Shown here in pieces: positions 19,328-27,926 of a stretch of 64,000 nucleotides of DNA. The stretch covers positions 62,001 to 126,000 of the forward strand of contig NZ_VMTV02000099.1 of the NCBI RefSeq assembly GCF_007644035.1, read 5' to 3'. Position numbers and translations under genes: made by a program. Position 1 is the first letter of the stretch. Each line of letters opens with the position of its first letter. This stretch comes from Vogesella mureinivorans (lineage in GTDB: Bacteria; Pseudomonadota; Gammaproteobacteria; Burkholderiales; Chromobacteriaceae). The notes beneath the pieces are model-generated. The model did no database searches, was not told where the DNA came from, and was given only the letters and a program-made list of their open reading frames with translations.

Positions 19328-20425
19328 TTAATCGCTTTTCTTTGCCGGGCTATCTGTGGTGATGGCGGGCAGGCTCTGCATGGCGGCGTGGCGGGCATCG
19401 TCTTCGCTGTGCAGGTAGCGCCGCGTGGTTTGTATGCTGCCATGGCGCAGGTTCTGGCTCACCATCAGCAGGCTGATGCCGGCATCCAGCTGGTGCGTGG
19501 CGGCGGTGTGGCGCAGCCAGTGCGTGCTGGCTTGCTGCAAGGTTGGCCGCATGGCGTCGGGTGCCTGCTCGGCGGCGCGTTGCAGGATTTCCTTGATCAA
19601 TAGATACAGCGCCTTGTCGCTAATGCCTTGCTGCGCGCCGCGGCCATCGCCCAGCCGGCACAGCAGCGGTGTGTCTTCCCCGCTGGCGGGTAGCGGGCTC
19701 AGGCCCAGGTGTAGGCGGTAGCGCTGCAGTGCGGCCAGCAGGGGCGGGCTGACGGGAATGTCGCCGGTGCCGGTTTTGCCGTGCACGCGCCACCACCAGT
19801 TGCCGCGTTTCTGATGCATATCCCCCATGCGTGCTGTGCTGGCCTCGCTGCGGCGTGCGCCGCTGTAGTACAGCAGGCTGAACGCCCAGATGGCGCGCTC
19901 GCGGTGAGCGACCTGGCGCGGCGAGTCTGCTGGGAGTGCTTGCAGGGTGTGGCAGATGTGCGCCCAGCAGTCGGCGTCAAAAAAGCGGCCATTTTCCACG
20001 GTGCGGCGCTGCCGGGGGGCTTTGTGTAGCCGGAACGGGTTGCCATTCAGGTGGCCAGCATGGTTCAGATAGCTGTACAGCCCGCCCAGGATGGTAAAGG
20101 CGTGGTCGATACTGCTGGCGGAGAGCGGGCCGGTGAGGGGGCGCCACTGCGGGTGGCTACGCGGTACGGAGGGGCCTATCCATTGCTCCGCAGGGTGGGG
20201 GTGGGCCAGAAAACGCCGGTAATCGTGTACGTCCTCCCGTTTTACCTCGGCCAGGCCTTGCTGCCGGCTATTCAGCCAGAGCAAAAAGCGCTCGGCTTCT
20301 TTGCGGTAGCTGCGCAGGGTGGCGGGGCGCTGGGCGTATTCCGCCAGCCAGACCAGTACTGCTTCGGTGTCGCTGTGTGCGCTGATCAGGCTGTTTTGCG
20401 AGGTGGGGGTGGGTGCGGGCAGCAA
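19328..20425 (-). CDS. Tyrosine recombinase/integrase
   Basis: 365 residues. It has an N-terminal SAM-like core-binding domain (RPATLRSYRKEAERFLLWL) and a catalytic domain with the Arg in GARRSEA, Lys in HGKTGTGD, HWLRHTAATH, LRHGSIQTTRRY and a likely nucleophile Tyr in RRYLH, so all active-site residues appear present. It is longer than and distinct from XerC at 33649-34545, and more like plasmid or island integrases. It is divergent from the KfrA-like gene. A GTTGGCCGCA repeat lies inside (19542-19551). Confidence 0.92.
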   Translation of the reverse strand: MLPAPTPTSQNSLISAHSDTEAVLVWLAEYAQRPATLRSYRKEAERFLLWLNSRQQGLAEVKREDVHDYRRFLAHPHPAEQWIGPSVPRSHPQWRPLTGPLSASSIDHAFTILGGLYSYLNHAGHLNGNPFRLHKAPRQRRTVENGRFFDADCWAHICHTLQALPADSPRQVAHRERAIWAFSLLYYSGARRSEASTARMGDMHQKRGNWWWRVHGKTGTGDIPVSPPLLAALQRYRLHLGLSPLPASGEDTPLLCRLGDGRGAQQGISDKALYLLIKEILQRAAEQAPDAMRPTLQQASTHWLRHTAATHQLDAGISLLMVSQNLRHGSIQTTRRYLHSEDDARHAAMQSLPAITTDSPAKKSD

Positions 20426-20450
20426 TTTTGCGGCTTTCTTTGGTAAAAAC

Positions 20451-20474
20451 TTCCGATAAGTATAATTATCGGAA
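20451..20474. promoter_or_regulatory. Palindrome in the recombinase/kfrA-like divergent promoter
   Basis: TTCCGATAA-GTATAA-TTATCGGAA, a 9-bp perfect inverted repeat with a 6-base spacer, sits in a strongly AT-rich gap (20426-20566) unlike the surrounding DNA. It is 26 bases upstream of the recombinase start, so an autoregulatory operator is plausible. Confidence 0.6.
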
Positions 20475-20566
20475 AAGTAATTGGCAAATCATTAAAAAAT
20501 ACATGTAATACGTAATAAAAATAATGAACAAAAAAGGGTATAATGCGTAAAAATCAGGAGGTATTT

Positions 20567-21625
20567 ATGGATATCTATGCGCGCATCCGCCAGGTGGCAT
20601 TTGATATGGTGTCTGAGGGGGAGTGGCCTACCGTGGTAGAAGTGCGGGCCCGGCTGGGTACCGGCTCGAACACCACCATCAACAACACGCTAAAGCAGTG
20701 GCGGCAGGAGTTTCTGTCGCGCATGGCCACCAGTGTGCGCCGGCCGGACTGGCCGCCAGCACTGGCTGATGCATTTGGCCAGCTGTGGCAAAAGGCTTGC
20801 GATGTGGCGGAGGAAAACCTGGCCACACTGCGTGAAGAAGTCAGCCTCAAGCTGGAGCAAGTCGTGGCAGAGTTGGCCGCAGCGCAGCGCGAGCTGGATG
20901 CGCGGGCCGATCAGCTGACCAGCCTTTCCGGCGAGCTAGCGCAGCAGCGCGAGCAGGGCCAGCAGGCCCGGCAGCAATTGGCCGAAGAACAAAGGCGGCG
21001 GCAGGCGCTGGAAGAAAGCGTGTCCGGCCTGGCGGCGTCCCTGGATGAGGCGCGTGCGCAAACATTGCTGCAACAAAAAGAGGCCGATGAGCGCGTGGCG
21101 GCGCTAGAGGCGCGCCAGGAGGCGCGTGTGCAGCAGCTGGCTGTGGAGGCGGCGCAGCGCGAGGCGCTGGCGTACGAGCGCTTTGAGGGTATGCGCGTGC
21201 GCTTGTACGAGCAGGTAGAAGAAGAGCGTACGCAAATGAAGCAGCGCACGCAGCTGCTGGAGCAGCAGCTGGCAGCGGCGCAGCAGCAGCTGGAGGCGCA
21301 GCGCAAGCAGCAGCAGCAATGGCAAGCCGATAGCGCGCGCGAGCTCGGTAAGGCGGCGGCTATGCAAGAGGCGGCCGCGCAGCGCGAAGCGCAGCTGCAG
21401 CAAGCTTGCCAGCAGTGGCAGCAGGCCGATGTGGTGCGGCAGCAGCAGCTGATGGCGCTGGCTGGCGAAGCGTCGGCTTTGCGCACCGAGCTGCAGATCG
21501 TGCGCGAGCAGCGCATGCCGCAGTTGCAGCAATGGCTGTTGCTGCATCGCGAACAGTTGGCCGCACTGCCAGCGGACGAGGCGGCAGCGCAGCTGGCGGG
21601 GTGGCTGGGCCTGTCAGCCGAATAG
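20567..21625 (+). CDS. KfrA-like DNA-binding coiled-coil protein
   Basis: 352 residues. The N-terminal part (about 1-100: IYARIRQVAFDMVSEGEWPTVVEVRARLGTGSNTTINNTLKQWRQEF) matches the KfrA N-terminal winged-helix pattern found in plasmid proteins. Residues about 100-330 are an almost unbroken Gln/Glu/Ala/Arg-rich coiled coil. KfrA proteins bind their own promoters and help plasmid maintenance or nucleoid-like organisation. I chose the ATG at 20567, 5 bases after AGGAGG. Its 3' end overlaps the convergent GAF gene by 12 bases. Two GTTGGCCGCA repeats are inside. Confidence 0.85.
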   Translation: MDIYARIRQVAFDMVSEGEWPTVVEVRARLGTGSNTTINNTLKQWRQEFLSRMATSVRRPDWPPALADAFGQLWQKACDVAEENLATLREEVSLKLEQVVAELAAAQRELDARADQLTSLSGELAQQREQGQQARQQLAEEQRRRQALEESVSGLAASLDEARAQTLLQQKEADERVAALEARQEARVQQLAVEAAQREALAYERFEGMRVRLYEQVEEERTQMKQRTQLLEQQLAAAQQQLEAQRKQQQQWQADSARELGKAAAMQEAAAQREAQLQQACQQWQQADVVRQQQLMALAGEASALRTELQIVREQRMPQLQQWLLLHREQLAALPADEAAAQLAGWLGLSAE

Positions 21626-22099
21626 GCGGCTAAAGCGGGCGCAGATTTGCTCCAGCGCGGCGCGGTCACTGTCGTCGAATGACGCCAGCTCGATGGAATC
21701 GACATCCAGTACGGCACGCACGATACCGGCCTGGTCCAGCAGTGGCACCACGATTTCCGAGCGCGACAGCGACGAGCAGGCAATGTGGCCGGGGAAGGCA
21801 TCCACGTCCGGTACCACTAGCGTAGTGGCTTGCTGCCAGGCGCTACCGCACACGCCTTTGCCTTTGCGAATGCGCGTGCAGGCGATGGGGCCCTGGAAGG
21901 GGCCGAGTACCAGCTCGTCGTTTTTCACCAGATAAAAGCCGGTCCACAGCCAGCCGAAAGTGTGATGTATGGCGGCGGCGGTGTTGGCCATGGCGGCGAT
22001 CAGGTCGTCTTCGCCATCAATCAGGGCGAAGGCCTGCGGTAGCAGGGTGGCGTAGCGTTCGGCCTTGGTCTGGCCGTCGATGATCAGGTTTTCAGCCAC
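21614..22099 (-). CDS. msrC: Free methionine-(R)-sulfoxide reductase (GAF domain)
   Basis: 161 residues from a GTG at 22099 preceded by AAGGA. A single GAF domain carries three cysteines, about 74, 84 and 108 (PIACTRI, KGVCGSAW, HIACSS). Their spacing equals the three redox cysteines of E. coli fRMsr, offset by exactly ten. The enzyme reduces free Met-R-sulfoxide with thioredoxin. The frame is open far upstream, but that part is the antisense of the next gene. Confidence 0.9.
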   Translation of the reverse strand: MAENLIIDGQTKAERYATLLPQAFALIDGEDDLIAAMANTAAAIHHTFGWLWTGFYLVKNDELVLGPFQGPIACTRIRKGKGVCGSAWQQATTLVVPDVDAFPGHIACSSLSRSEIVVPLLDQAGIVRAVLDVDSIELASFDDSDRAALEQICARFSRLFG

Positions 22100-22140
22100 T
22101 TGGCGAATCCTTGTTGAAAGCAGGGCGGGGCGGCAGCATA

Positions 22141-22177
22141 ACAAAAAAGCCGGCGGCTGTGCCCCCGGCTTTTTTGT
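22141..22177. terminator. Strong bidirectional hairpin terminator
   Basis: Stem ACAAAAAAGCCGG / CCGGCTTTTTTGT with an 11-base loop. It lies upstream of the GAF gene start, so it ends transcripts coming from the phaB side or from within 22178-22307. Confidence 0.8.
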
Positions 22178-22307
22178 GGTGAGACTGGCCGGTGCGCGCA
22201 AGTGCACTGGCTTTGTAATGGGAGGGCCGCCGATGCGGATGGTTTGGTGATGCGGCCCAGCTTTGCCGGGTCCGCTGCCAAGGGTGTCTGTTCTGGTGTG
22301 CGGCCCG

Positions 22308-22340
22308 CAAAAAAGCCGGGGCGGTGCCTCCGGCTTTTTG
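22308..22340 (-). terminator. Terminator of the acetoacetyl-CoA reductase gene
   Basis: Stem CAAAAAGCCGG-type arms (22308-22319 with 22330-22340) give a T run on the minus strand, 20 bases after the gene's stop. Confidence 0.8.
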
Positions 22341-22359
22341 ATGTCTTGCCCGTGCAGGC

Positions 22360-23097
22360 TTACATCATGTGTTGGCCGCCGTTGATGGCAAAGTCGGCAC
22401 CTGTGATGAAACCAGCGATATCGCTGGCCAGGTAGTTTACCAAGCCGGCAATCTCTTCCGGCTGGCCCAAGCGGCCTACCGGAATCTGGGCGATGATCTT
22501 GTTGCGTACGTCTTCCGGTACCGCCATCACCATGTCGGTGCCGATATAGCCCGGGCTGATGGTGTTCACGGTAATGCCTTTGCGCGCTACTTCTTGCGCC
22601 AGCGCCATGCTGAAGCCGTGCATGCCGGCCTTGGCGGCCGAGTAGTTGGTCTGGCCAAACTGGCCTTTCTGGCCATTGATGGACGAGATGTTGATCACGC
22701 GGCCAAAGCCACGTTCCAGCATGCTGTCCACTACCGGTTTGCACACGTTGAACAGGGAATCCAGGTTGGTGCTGATCACCGCATCCCAGTCGGCCTTGCC
22801 CAGTTTGCGGAAGCTGCTGTCGCGGGTAATGCCGGCGTTGTTTACCAGTACGTCTACCGGGCCGATGTCGGCCGTGATTTTGGCGATGGCTGCCTGGCAG
22901 GAGTCGAAATCGCTCACGTCGCATTGTACGGCGTGTACCTCAAAGCCCAGGCCTTTCATGTCGGCGGTCCAGGCTTGCTCTTTGCCTGGGCGGCTGTAGG
23001 TGGTGACGACGGTATGGCCGGTTTGCGCCAGGGCTTTGCAAATGGCGGTACCGATACCACCCATGCCACCGGTAACCAGTGCGATACGTTTTGTCAT
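22360..23097 (-). CDS. phaB: Acetoacetyl-CoA reductase (PHB synthesis)
   Basis: A 245-residue short-chain dehydrogenase that makes (R)-3-hydroxybutyryl-CoA with NADPH for polyhydroxybutyrate. TGGMGGIG nucleotide loop, NNAGITRDSSFRKL, the SSINGQKGQFGQTNYSAAKAGMHGF active-site Tyr/Lys region and a C-terminal FAINGGQHM are characteristic of PhaB rather than FabG. I chose the ATG at 23097; an in-frame start 13 codons upstream is less likely. No PHB synthase or beta-ketothiolase is adjacent. Confidence 0.92.
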   Translation of the reverse strand: MTKRIALVTGGMGGIGTAICKALAQTGHTVVTTYSRPGKEQAWTADMKGLGFEVHAVQCDVSDFDSCQAAIAKITADIGPVDVLVNNAGITRDSSFRKLGKADWDAVISTNLDSLFNVCKPVVDSMLERGFGRVINISSINGQKGQFGQTNYSAAKAGMHGFSMALAQEVARKGITVNTISPGYIGTDMVMAVPEDVRNKIIAQIPVGRLGQPEEIAGLVNYLASDIAGFITGADFAINGGQHMM

Positions 23098-23119
23098 GGT
23101 GCTGACTCCTTGTCTGTAT

Positions 23120-23141
23120 GTAATGTGGGTACACACATTAC
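23120..23141. promoter_or_regulatory. Inverted repeat upstream of phaB
   Basis: GTAATGTG-GGTACA-CACATTAC, 8-bp perfect arms with a 6-base spacer, sits 23 bases upstream of the phaB start. It could be a repressor operator; the protein is unknown. Confidence 0.5.
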
Positions 23142-23220
23142 CGTTGAAATTTTTCTTCTGGGTGACAGATTAGAGTCAGTGCCATGAAATGTAAATGGTG
23201 TTTTCCCTTATAGATATTAT

Positions 23221-24090
23221 TTATTTCGCATTTTGGGCGTGCGTGACCAGTTTTTGCAGTAAGGTCAGCCTGGCTGGGGAGATCTGGCCATCATCACAGG
23301 CCTGCTTGATGGCGCAGGAGGGCTCCATGCGGTGCGAGCAGTTGTGAAAGCGGCACTGGCCAATAAACGGGCGAATTTCCGGAAATAGCGCTGGCAGCTC
23401 GGTGGCGCCAATGTGACCCAGGCCAAATTCTTGCAGGCCTGGCGAGTCGATCAGGTGGCTTTCGCTATCGAGGTGGTAAAGCGCGGCGTGGGTGGTGGTG
23501 TGCTTGCCGGAGTCCAGTGCCACGGAAATATCCCCTACGCGTGCGGCGGCCTCGGGCAGCAGGGCGTTGGTAAGGGTAGACTTGCCCATGCCGGATTGTC
23601 CGACAAGTACACTGGTGTGGCCTTGTAGCAGTGGGCGCAGTTCGGCGGCACCATCCAGTGCGCTGACCACCGCCAGTTTGTAACCCAGCTTTTCATAAGC
23701 CTGCAGCTTGCTTAGCCACGCGGCTGTTTCTGGCAGGTCGCGCTTGTTGACCAGAATAACCGGCTCGATATCGGCGGCTTCTGCGGCGAGCAGGCAGCGG
23801 TTCAGCAGCTCTTCGTTGGGGCTGGGTACGGCGGCGGTAACAAAGATGATGCGGCTCACGTTGGCCGCAATCAGTTTGGTGCGCCAGTCGTCCTGGCGGT
23901 ATAGCAGGCTGCTGCGTTCGTCTACCGATTCGATGACGGCTTGTTCATCGTTAATGATGCTGAGCTGGACGTGGTCGCCGCAGGCAAAATCCACGCGTTT
24001 GCCGCGGCTGGTGCAGTCATAGGTGCGGCCGGCGGTTTCTACAATGAAACGGCGACCGTAGCTGCGGATAATCTGGCCTTGCTGTTTCAT
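23221..24090 (-). CDS. rsgA: Ribosome small-subunit-dependent GTPase RsgA
   Basis: 289 residues. An N-terminal OB fold is followed by a circularly permuted GTPase domain, with NKRD (G4) before GQSGMGKST (G1) and DSPGLQEFG (G3). A C-terminal zinc motif spans CRFHNCSHRMEPSC. RsgA checks late 30S maturation. It overlaps phhB by four bases (ATGA), and these two genes plus the M48 protease form a minus-strand operon. Confidence 0.96.
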   Translation of the reverse strand: MKQQGQIIRSYGRRFIVETAGRTYDCTSRGKRVDFACGDHVQLSIINDEQAVIESVDERSSLLYRQDDWRTKLIAANVSRIIFVTAAVPSPNEELLNRCLLAAEAADIEPVILVNKRDLPETAAWLSKLQAYEKLGYKLAVVSALDGAAELRPLLQGHTSVLVGQSGMGKSTLTNALLPEAAARVGDISVALDSGKHTTTHAALYHLDSESHLIDSPGLQEFGLGHIGATELPALFPEIRPFIGQCRFHNCSHRMEPSCAIKQACDDGQISPARLTLLQKLVTHAQNAK

Positions 24091-24413
24091 GCGGCAGGCA
24101 GCAGGGCTTCTGCTTTGGCGGCGCAGATAAAGTCGTTCAGCGTCAGGCCGCCGGCGTCGTGGGTGCTAAAACGCACCACGGCGCGGTTGTAGTGTACCGA
24201 CATGTCCGGGTGGTGGTCTTCTGCATGGGCTATCCAGGCGAGTGCATTCACGAACGCCATGGTTTTGTAGTAGTCGTCAAACATGAAGGTTTTGACCAGT
24301 TCGATGCCTTCCACTTGCCATTGCGGCAGGTGGCCCAGCAGTTCGCTAACGGTTTGCTGGCTTAGCGGGTGGGCGCCGTGTTGCGCTTCGCAGTGAAGCT
24401 CGAGCAGATTCAT
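24087..24413 (-). CDS. phhB: Pterin-4a-carbinolamine dehydratase
   Basis: A 108-residue single-domain enzyme. The family core W-x-V-E-G...F.F.....A..F....A..AE...HHPD..V.Y..V has its hallmark AEDHHPDMSVHYNR intact. It recycles the pterin cofactor of aromatic amino acid hydroxylases. It overlaps the M48 protease gene upstream and rsgA downstream. Confidence 0.95.
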   Translation of the reverse strand: MNLLELHCEAQHGAHPLSQQTVSELLGHLPQWQVEGIELVKTFMFDDYYKTMAFVNALAWIAHAEDHHPDMSVHYNRAVVRFSTHDAGGLTLNDFICAAKAEALLPAA

Positions 24414-25654
24414 GTTGTGGTTCCTTGCAGGTGGGCGATACGCAGGCTCGCCGGTGGGTGGGAGTCGTAAAACGCGGAGTGTAGCGGGTCTGGCGTGAGC
24501 GTGCTTGCATTGTCACGATAGAGTTTTATCAGGGCGCTTTGCAGGGCGCCGGCCGGGCTGTGGGCCACGGCGTAGCTGTCTGCTTGGTATTCCTGATAGC
24601 GCGATAGCAGGCTGCCCAGCGGCGCCAGCAAAAAGGTAAAGGCGGGCGCGCACAGCATGAATAACAGCAGCGAGTTGGCCGGGTTACCCTGGCTGACATT
24701 CAGGCCGGTATGGAAATCGCTGTTGTGCAGCAGCATGGCGAAAACGGCTAGAAAAACCAGGGTGCTGACAAAGGTAAGCGCCAGTCGGGTGCGGATGTGG
24801 CCGTGGTGGAAGTGGCCCAGCTCGTGTGCCAGTACGGCTTCAATCTCGTCAGCATCCAGCTGCGCCAGCAGGGTGTCAAAAAACACGATGCGTTTGTTTT
24901 TGCCCAAGCCGGTAAAGTAGGCATTGCCGTGGGCAGAGCGGCGCGAGCCATCCATGACAAACAAGCCGTTGCTGGTAAAACCGCAGCGCTGCAGCAGTGC
25001 CTGGATGCGGCTTTGCAGTGTGGTGTCTTGTAATGGCGTAAAGCGGTTGAAACGTGGCGCAATCAGCGTGGGGTAGGCCCAGCTCAGCAGTAATATAAAG
25101 CTGCACCACGCCAGCCATGTCCATAGCCAGAAGTGCGGGCCGCCGTGCGCTAGCAGCCACAGCACGGCGGCGAGTACAGGGGCACCGATCACGATGCCCA
25201 GTAGCACGCCGCGCAGAAGGTCGACCGCAAACAGCGCGGGCGTGGTGCGGTTGAAGCCAAAACGCCGCTCCAGCACAAAAGTGCGATACAGGGATAGCGG
25301 CAGCCCGGCGCAGCTGCTGGCAAACAGGCACAGACCCAGGGTGGCCATGCCCGTCAGTAGTGTACTGTCAAACCAACTGGCGCCAAGCTGTGCGGCCAGG
25401 CTGATGCCGCCGCCAAAGGTGAGTAGCAGTACGGTGACCGTGTCTAGCAGCAGGCTGGCCATGTGCAGCTTGCTGCGGGCGCAGGTGTAGTCGGCCGCTT
25501 TCTGGTGGGCTTCCAGCGTAATGCTGTGGGCAAAGCCGGGTGGTACCTGCTGCCGGTGGCGGCGCACGTGCTTGATCTGGCGGCGTGTTAGCCAGGCTTG
25601 TACCGCCAGGCTGCTTAGCAGGGCCAGCAGGGTGGCCCATGAAAATGCGTTCAT
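24410..25654 (-). CDS. M48-family membrane zinc peptidase (STE24/CAAX-protease type)
   Basis: 414 residues from the ATG at 25654. Several transmembrane helices lie at the N-terminus (about 5-22, 60-85, 95-115, 140-185) and after the active site. The zinc motif HELGH is in EAVLAHELGHFHHGH, and the third ligand Glu is likely in YQEYQADSYA. It resembles bacterial STE24-type proteases involved in membrane protein quality control; the substrate is unknown. It is the first gene of the operon with phhB and rsgA and is divergent from orn. Confidence 0.9.
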   Translation of the reverse strand: MNAFSWATLLALLSSLAVQAWLTRRQIKHVRRHRQQVPPGFAHSITLEAHQKAADYTCARSKLHMASLLLDTVTVLLLTFGGGISLAAQLGASWFDSTLLTGMATLGLCLFASSCAGLPLSLYRTFVLERRFGFNRTTPALFAVDLLRGVLLGIVIGAPVLAAVLWLLAHGGPHFWLWTWLAWCSFILLLSWAYPTLIAPRFNRFTPLQDTTLQSRIQALLQRCGFTSNGLFVMDGSRRSAHGNAYFTGLGKNKRIVFFDTLLAQLDADEIEAVLAHELGHFHHGHIRTRLALTFVSTLVFLAVFAMLLHNSDFHTGLNVSQGNPANSLLLFMLCAPAFTFLLAPLGSLLSRYQEYQADSYAVAHSPAGALQSALIKLYRDNASTLTPDPLHSAFYDSHPPASLRIAHLQGTTT

Positions 25655-25718
25655 CAAGTGCGTTTGCCCTGTATGGGGTAAATGTCAGAAAATAGCTGAA
25701 TTTTGAAAGAGCCTTATT

Positions 25719-26264
25719 ATGCCGCAAGAACCGACACACCTCATCTGGCTGGACATGGAAATGACCGGCTTGAACCCGGATGGCGACCGTATTATCGAAG
25801 TGGCCATGATCATCACCGATAGCCAGCTGAATGTTGTAGCCGAGTCTCCCGTGATTGCCGTGCATCAGTCCGATAGCGTGCTGGATGCCATGGACGACTG
25901 GAACAAGAACACCCACGGCAAATCTGGCCTGGTAGCCCGCGTCAAGGCATCTGCGGTTAGCGAGGCGCAGGCCGAGCAGGTATTGCTGGATTTCCTGCAG
26001 CTGCACGTGCCGGCGGGCAAGTCCCCTATGTGCGGCAACTCCATTTGTCAGGATCGCCGCTTCATGGCGCGCTGGATGCCAAAGCTGGAAGATTACTTTC
26101 ACTACCGCAATCTGGATGTGTCCACGCTGAAAGAGCTATGCAAGCGCTGGCGGCCAGAGCTGGCCAAGGGCGTGGTAAAGAAAGGCAAGCACGAGGCGCT
26201 GGCCGATATTCTGGAATCCATCGAAGAGCTGCGCTACTACCGCGAACATTTCCTGAAAGTGTAA
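25719..26264 (+). CDS. orn: Oligoribonuclease
   Basis: 181 residues, a DEDDh 3'-5' exonuclease that degrades 2-5 nt RNAs and linear pGpG. Exo [13 protein letters not shown], Exo [36 protein letters not shown] and the C-terminal KHEALADI with catalytic His/Asp are all present. The protease-orn divergent pair is common in betaproteobacteria. pgi follows 9 bases later. Confidence 0.97.
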   Translation: MPQEPTHLIWLDMEMTGLNPDGDRIIEVAMIITDSQLNVVAESPVIAVHQSDSVLDAMDDWNKNTHGKSGLVARVKASAVSEAQAEQVLLDFLQLHVPAGKSPMCGNSICQDRRFMARWMPKLEDYFHYRNLDVSTLKELCKRWRPELAKGVVKKGKHEALADILESIEELRYYREHFLKV

Positions 26265-26273
26265 CGCCTGCAC

Positions 26274-27926
26274 ATGTCTACCGACCGTACCTGCATTAAC
26301 GAGCAGCCCGTCTGGGCGCGGCTGCACCAGCACCAGCGCGCCACACGCCACCTGCACATGAAAGAGCTGTTTGCCCAGGACGCACAGCGTTTTGACCGCT
26401 ATTCCCTGCAGCTTGATGGCCTGATGCTGGACTACGCCAAGAACCGCATTACCGACCGCACGCTGGAGCTGCTGCAGGAGCTGGCCCAGGCGGCAGACCT
26501 GCCAGGCTGGATGCGCAAGATGCGCGCGGGTGAGCGCATCAATATCAGTGAAAAGCGCGCGGTGCTGCATAGCGCCTTGCGTTTGCCGGCGCAGGCCAGC
26601 TTGCTGCTGGATGGCGAAGACATCGTGCCGCCGGTCCATGCGGTGCTGCAGCGCATGGCAGCTTTTTCGCAGCGGGTGCGTGCGGGGGCGTGGCTGGGCT
26701 TTAGCGGCCAACGTGTACGCCAGGTAGTTAACATCGGTATCGGCGGCTCCGACTTGGGCCCGCTGATGGTGGCCGAGGCGCTCAAGCCCTATGCCGACCC
26801 GGCGCTGACTTTTCATTATGTGTCCAATGTGGACGGGCAGCATCTGGCGCAGGTGCTGCAGCAGTGCGATGCGGCTACCACGCTGTTTATCGTGGCATCG
26901 AAATCGTTTGCCACGCCGGAAACACTGCTGAACGCCCAGGCGGCGCGGCGCTGGTTTTTGCAGCATGCGGGCGAGGCGGATATCGCCCGCCATTTTGTAG
27001 CGGTATCCACCAATGCGCCCGCGGTGCAGGCCTTTGGTATCGATACGGACAATATGTTCGGCTTTTGGGACTGGGTGGGCGGGCGCTATTCTGTCTGGTC
27101 GGCGATTGGTTTGCCGGTGATGCTGCAGATCGGCCCGGAGCGCTTTGCCGAGTTTCTGGCCGGCGGCGCGCGGATGGACGAGCACTTCTTCAATACCCCG
27201 TTCGAGCGCAACATCCCTGTGCTGCTGGGCTTGATTGGTATCTGGTACAACACCTTTTATGGTGCCCACACGCACGCCATCATGCCTTACGACCACGGCC
27301 TGCGCCGCTTGCCGGCGCATATCCAGCAGATGGATATGGAGTCCAACGGCAAGCGGGTAGGGCGCTATGGCGAGCGGCTGGATTTCGACACCGGCCCGGT
27401 GATCTGGGGTGAGGAGGGGGTGAACAGCCAGCATGCCTTCTTCCAGCTCTTGCACCAAGGCACGCGTCTGGTGCCGTGCGATTTCATTATTGCCATGAAT
27501 ACTCATTATCCGGTGGGTGAGCAGCACCGCGTGCTGGTGGCCAACTGCTTTGCCCAGACCGAGGCGCTGATGCGTGGCAAGACCGAGGCGGAGGTGTTGC
27601 AGGAGCTGAGCCATATGAGCGGTGACGAGCTGGATATGCTGTTGCCGCAAAAGCTGTTCCCGGGTAACCAGCCTAGCAATACCATCGCACTGGATAAGGT
27701 AACGCCTTATAACCTGGGCATGCTGCTGGCCATGTACGAACACAAGGTGTTTGTACAGGGCGTGATCTGGGGGGTGAACTCGTTCGACCAGTGGGGCGTG
27801 GAGTATGGCAAACAGCTGGCCAGCCGCTTGCTGACCGAGCTGGAAGCGGGGCAGGTGGCTGCCCACGATGCCTCTACCTGCGGCTTGATGCGTCACTATA
27901 TGGAGCGCCGCCATGAATCTGCATGA
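26274..27926 (+). CDS. pgi: Glucose-6-phosphate isomerase
   Basis: A 550-residue glycolytic enzyme that interconverts glucose-6-P and fructose-6-P. NIGIGGSDLGPLM (phosphate binding), GGRYSVWSAIGLP signature, and C-terminal GVNSFDQWGVEYGKQL are conserved. It overlaps the start of pncC by 14 bases. Confidence 0.97.
   Translation: MSTDRTCINEQPVWARLHQHQRATRHLHMKELFAQDAQRFDRYSLQLDGLMLDYAKNRITDRTLELLQELAQAADLPGWMRKMRAGERINISEKRAVLHSALRLPAQASLLLDGEDIVPPVHAVLQRMAAFSQRVRAGAWLGFSGQRVRQVVNIGIGGSDLGPLMVAEALKPYADPALTFHYVSNVDGQHLAQVLQQCDAATTLFIVASKSFATPETLLNAQAARRWFLQHAGEADIARHFVAVSTNAPAVQAFGIDTDNMFGFWDWVGGRYSVWSAIGLPVMLQIGPERFAEFLAGGARMDEHFFNTPFERNIPVLLGLIGIWYNTFYGAHTHAIMPYDHGLRRLPAHIQQMDMESNGKRVGRYGERLDFDTGPVIWGEEGVNSQHAFFQLLHQGTRLVPCDFIIAMNTHYPVGEQHRVLVANCFAQTEALMRGKTEAEVLQELSHMSGDELDMLLPQKLFPGNQPSNTIALDKVTPYNLGMLLAMYEHKVFVQGVIWGVNSFDQWGVEYGKQLASRLLTELEAGQVAAHDASTCGLMRHYMERRHESA

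Noticed and set aside
22100-22924. Upstream extension of the methionine sulfoxide reductase frame
   Set aside because: The extra 270 codons are mostly antisense to phaB and cross two terminators; the GTG at 22099 with a good ribosome-binding site fits the family start.
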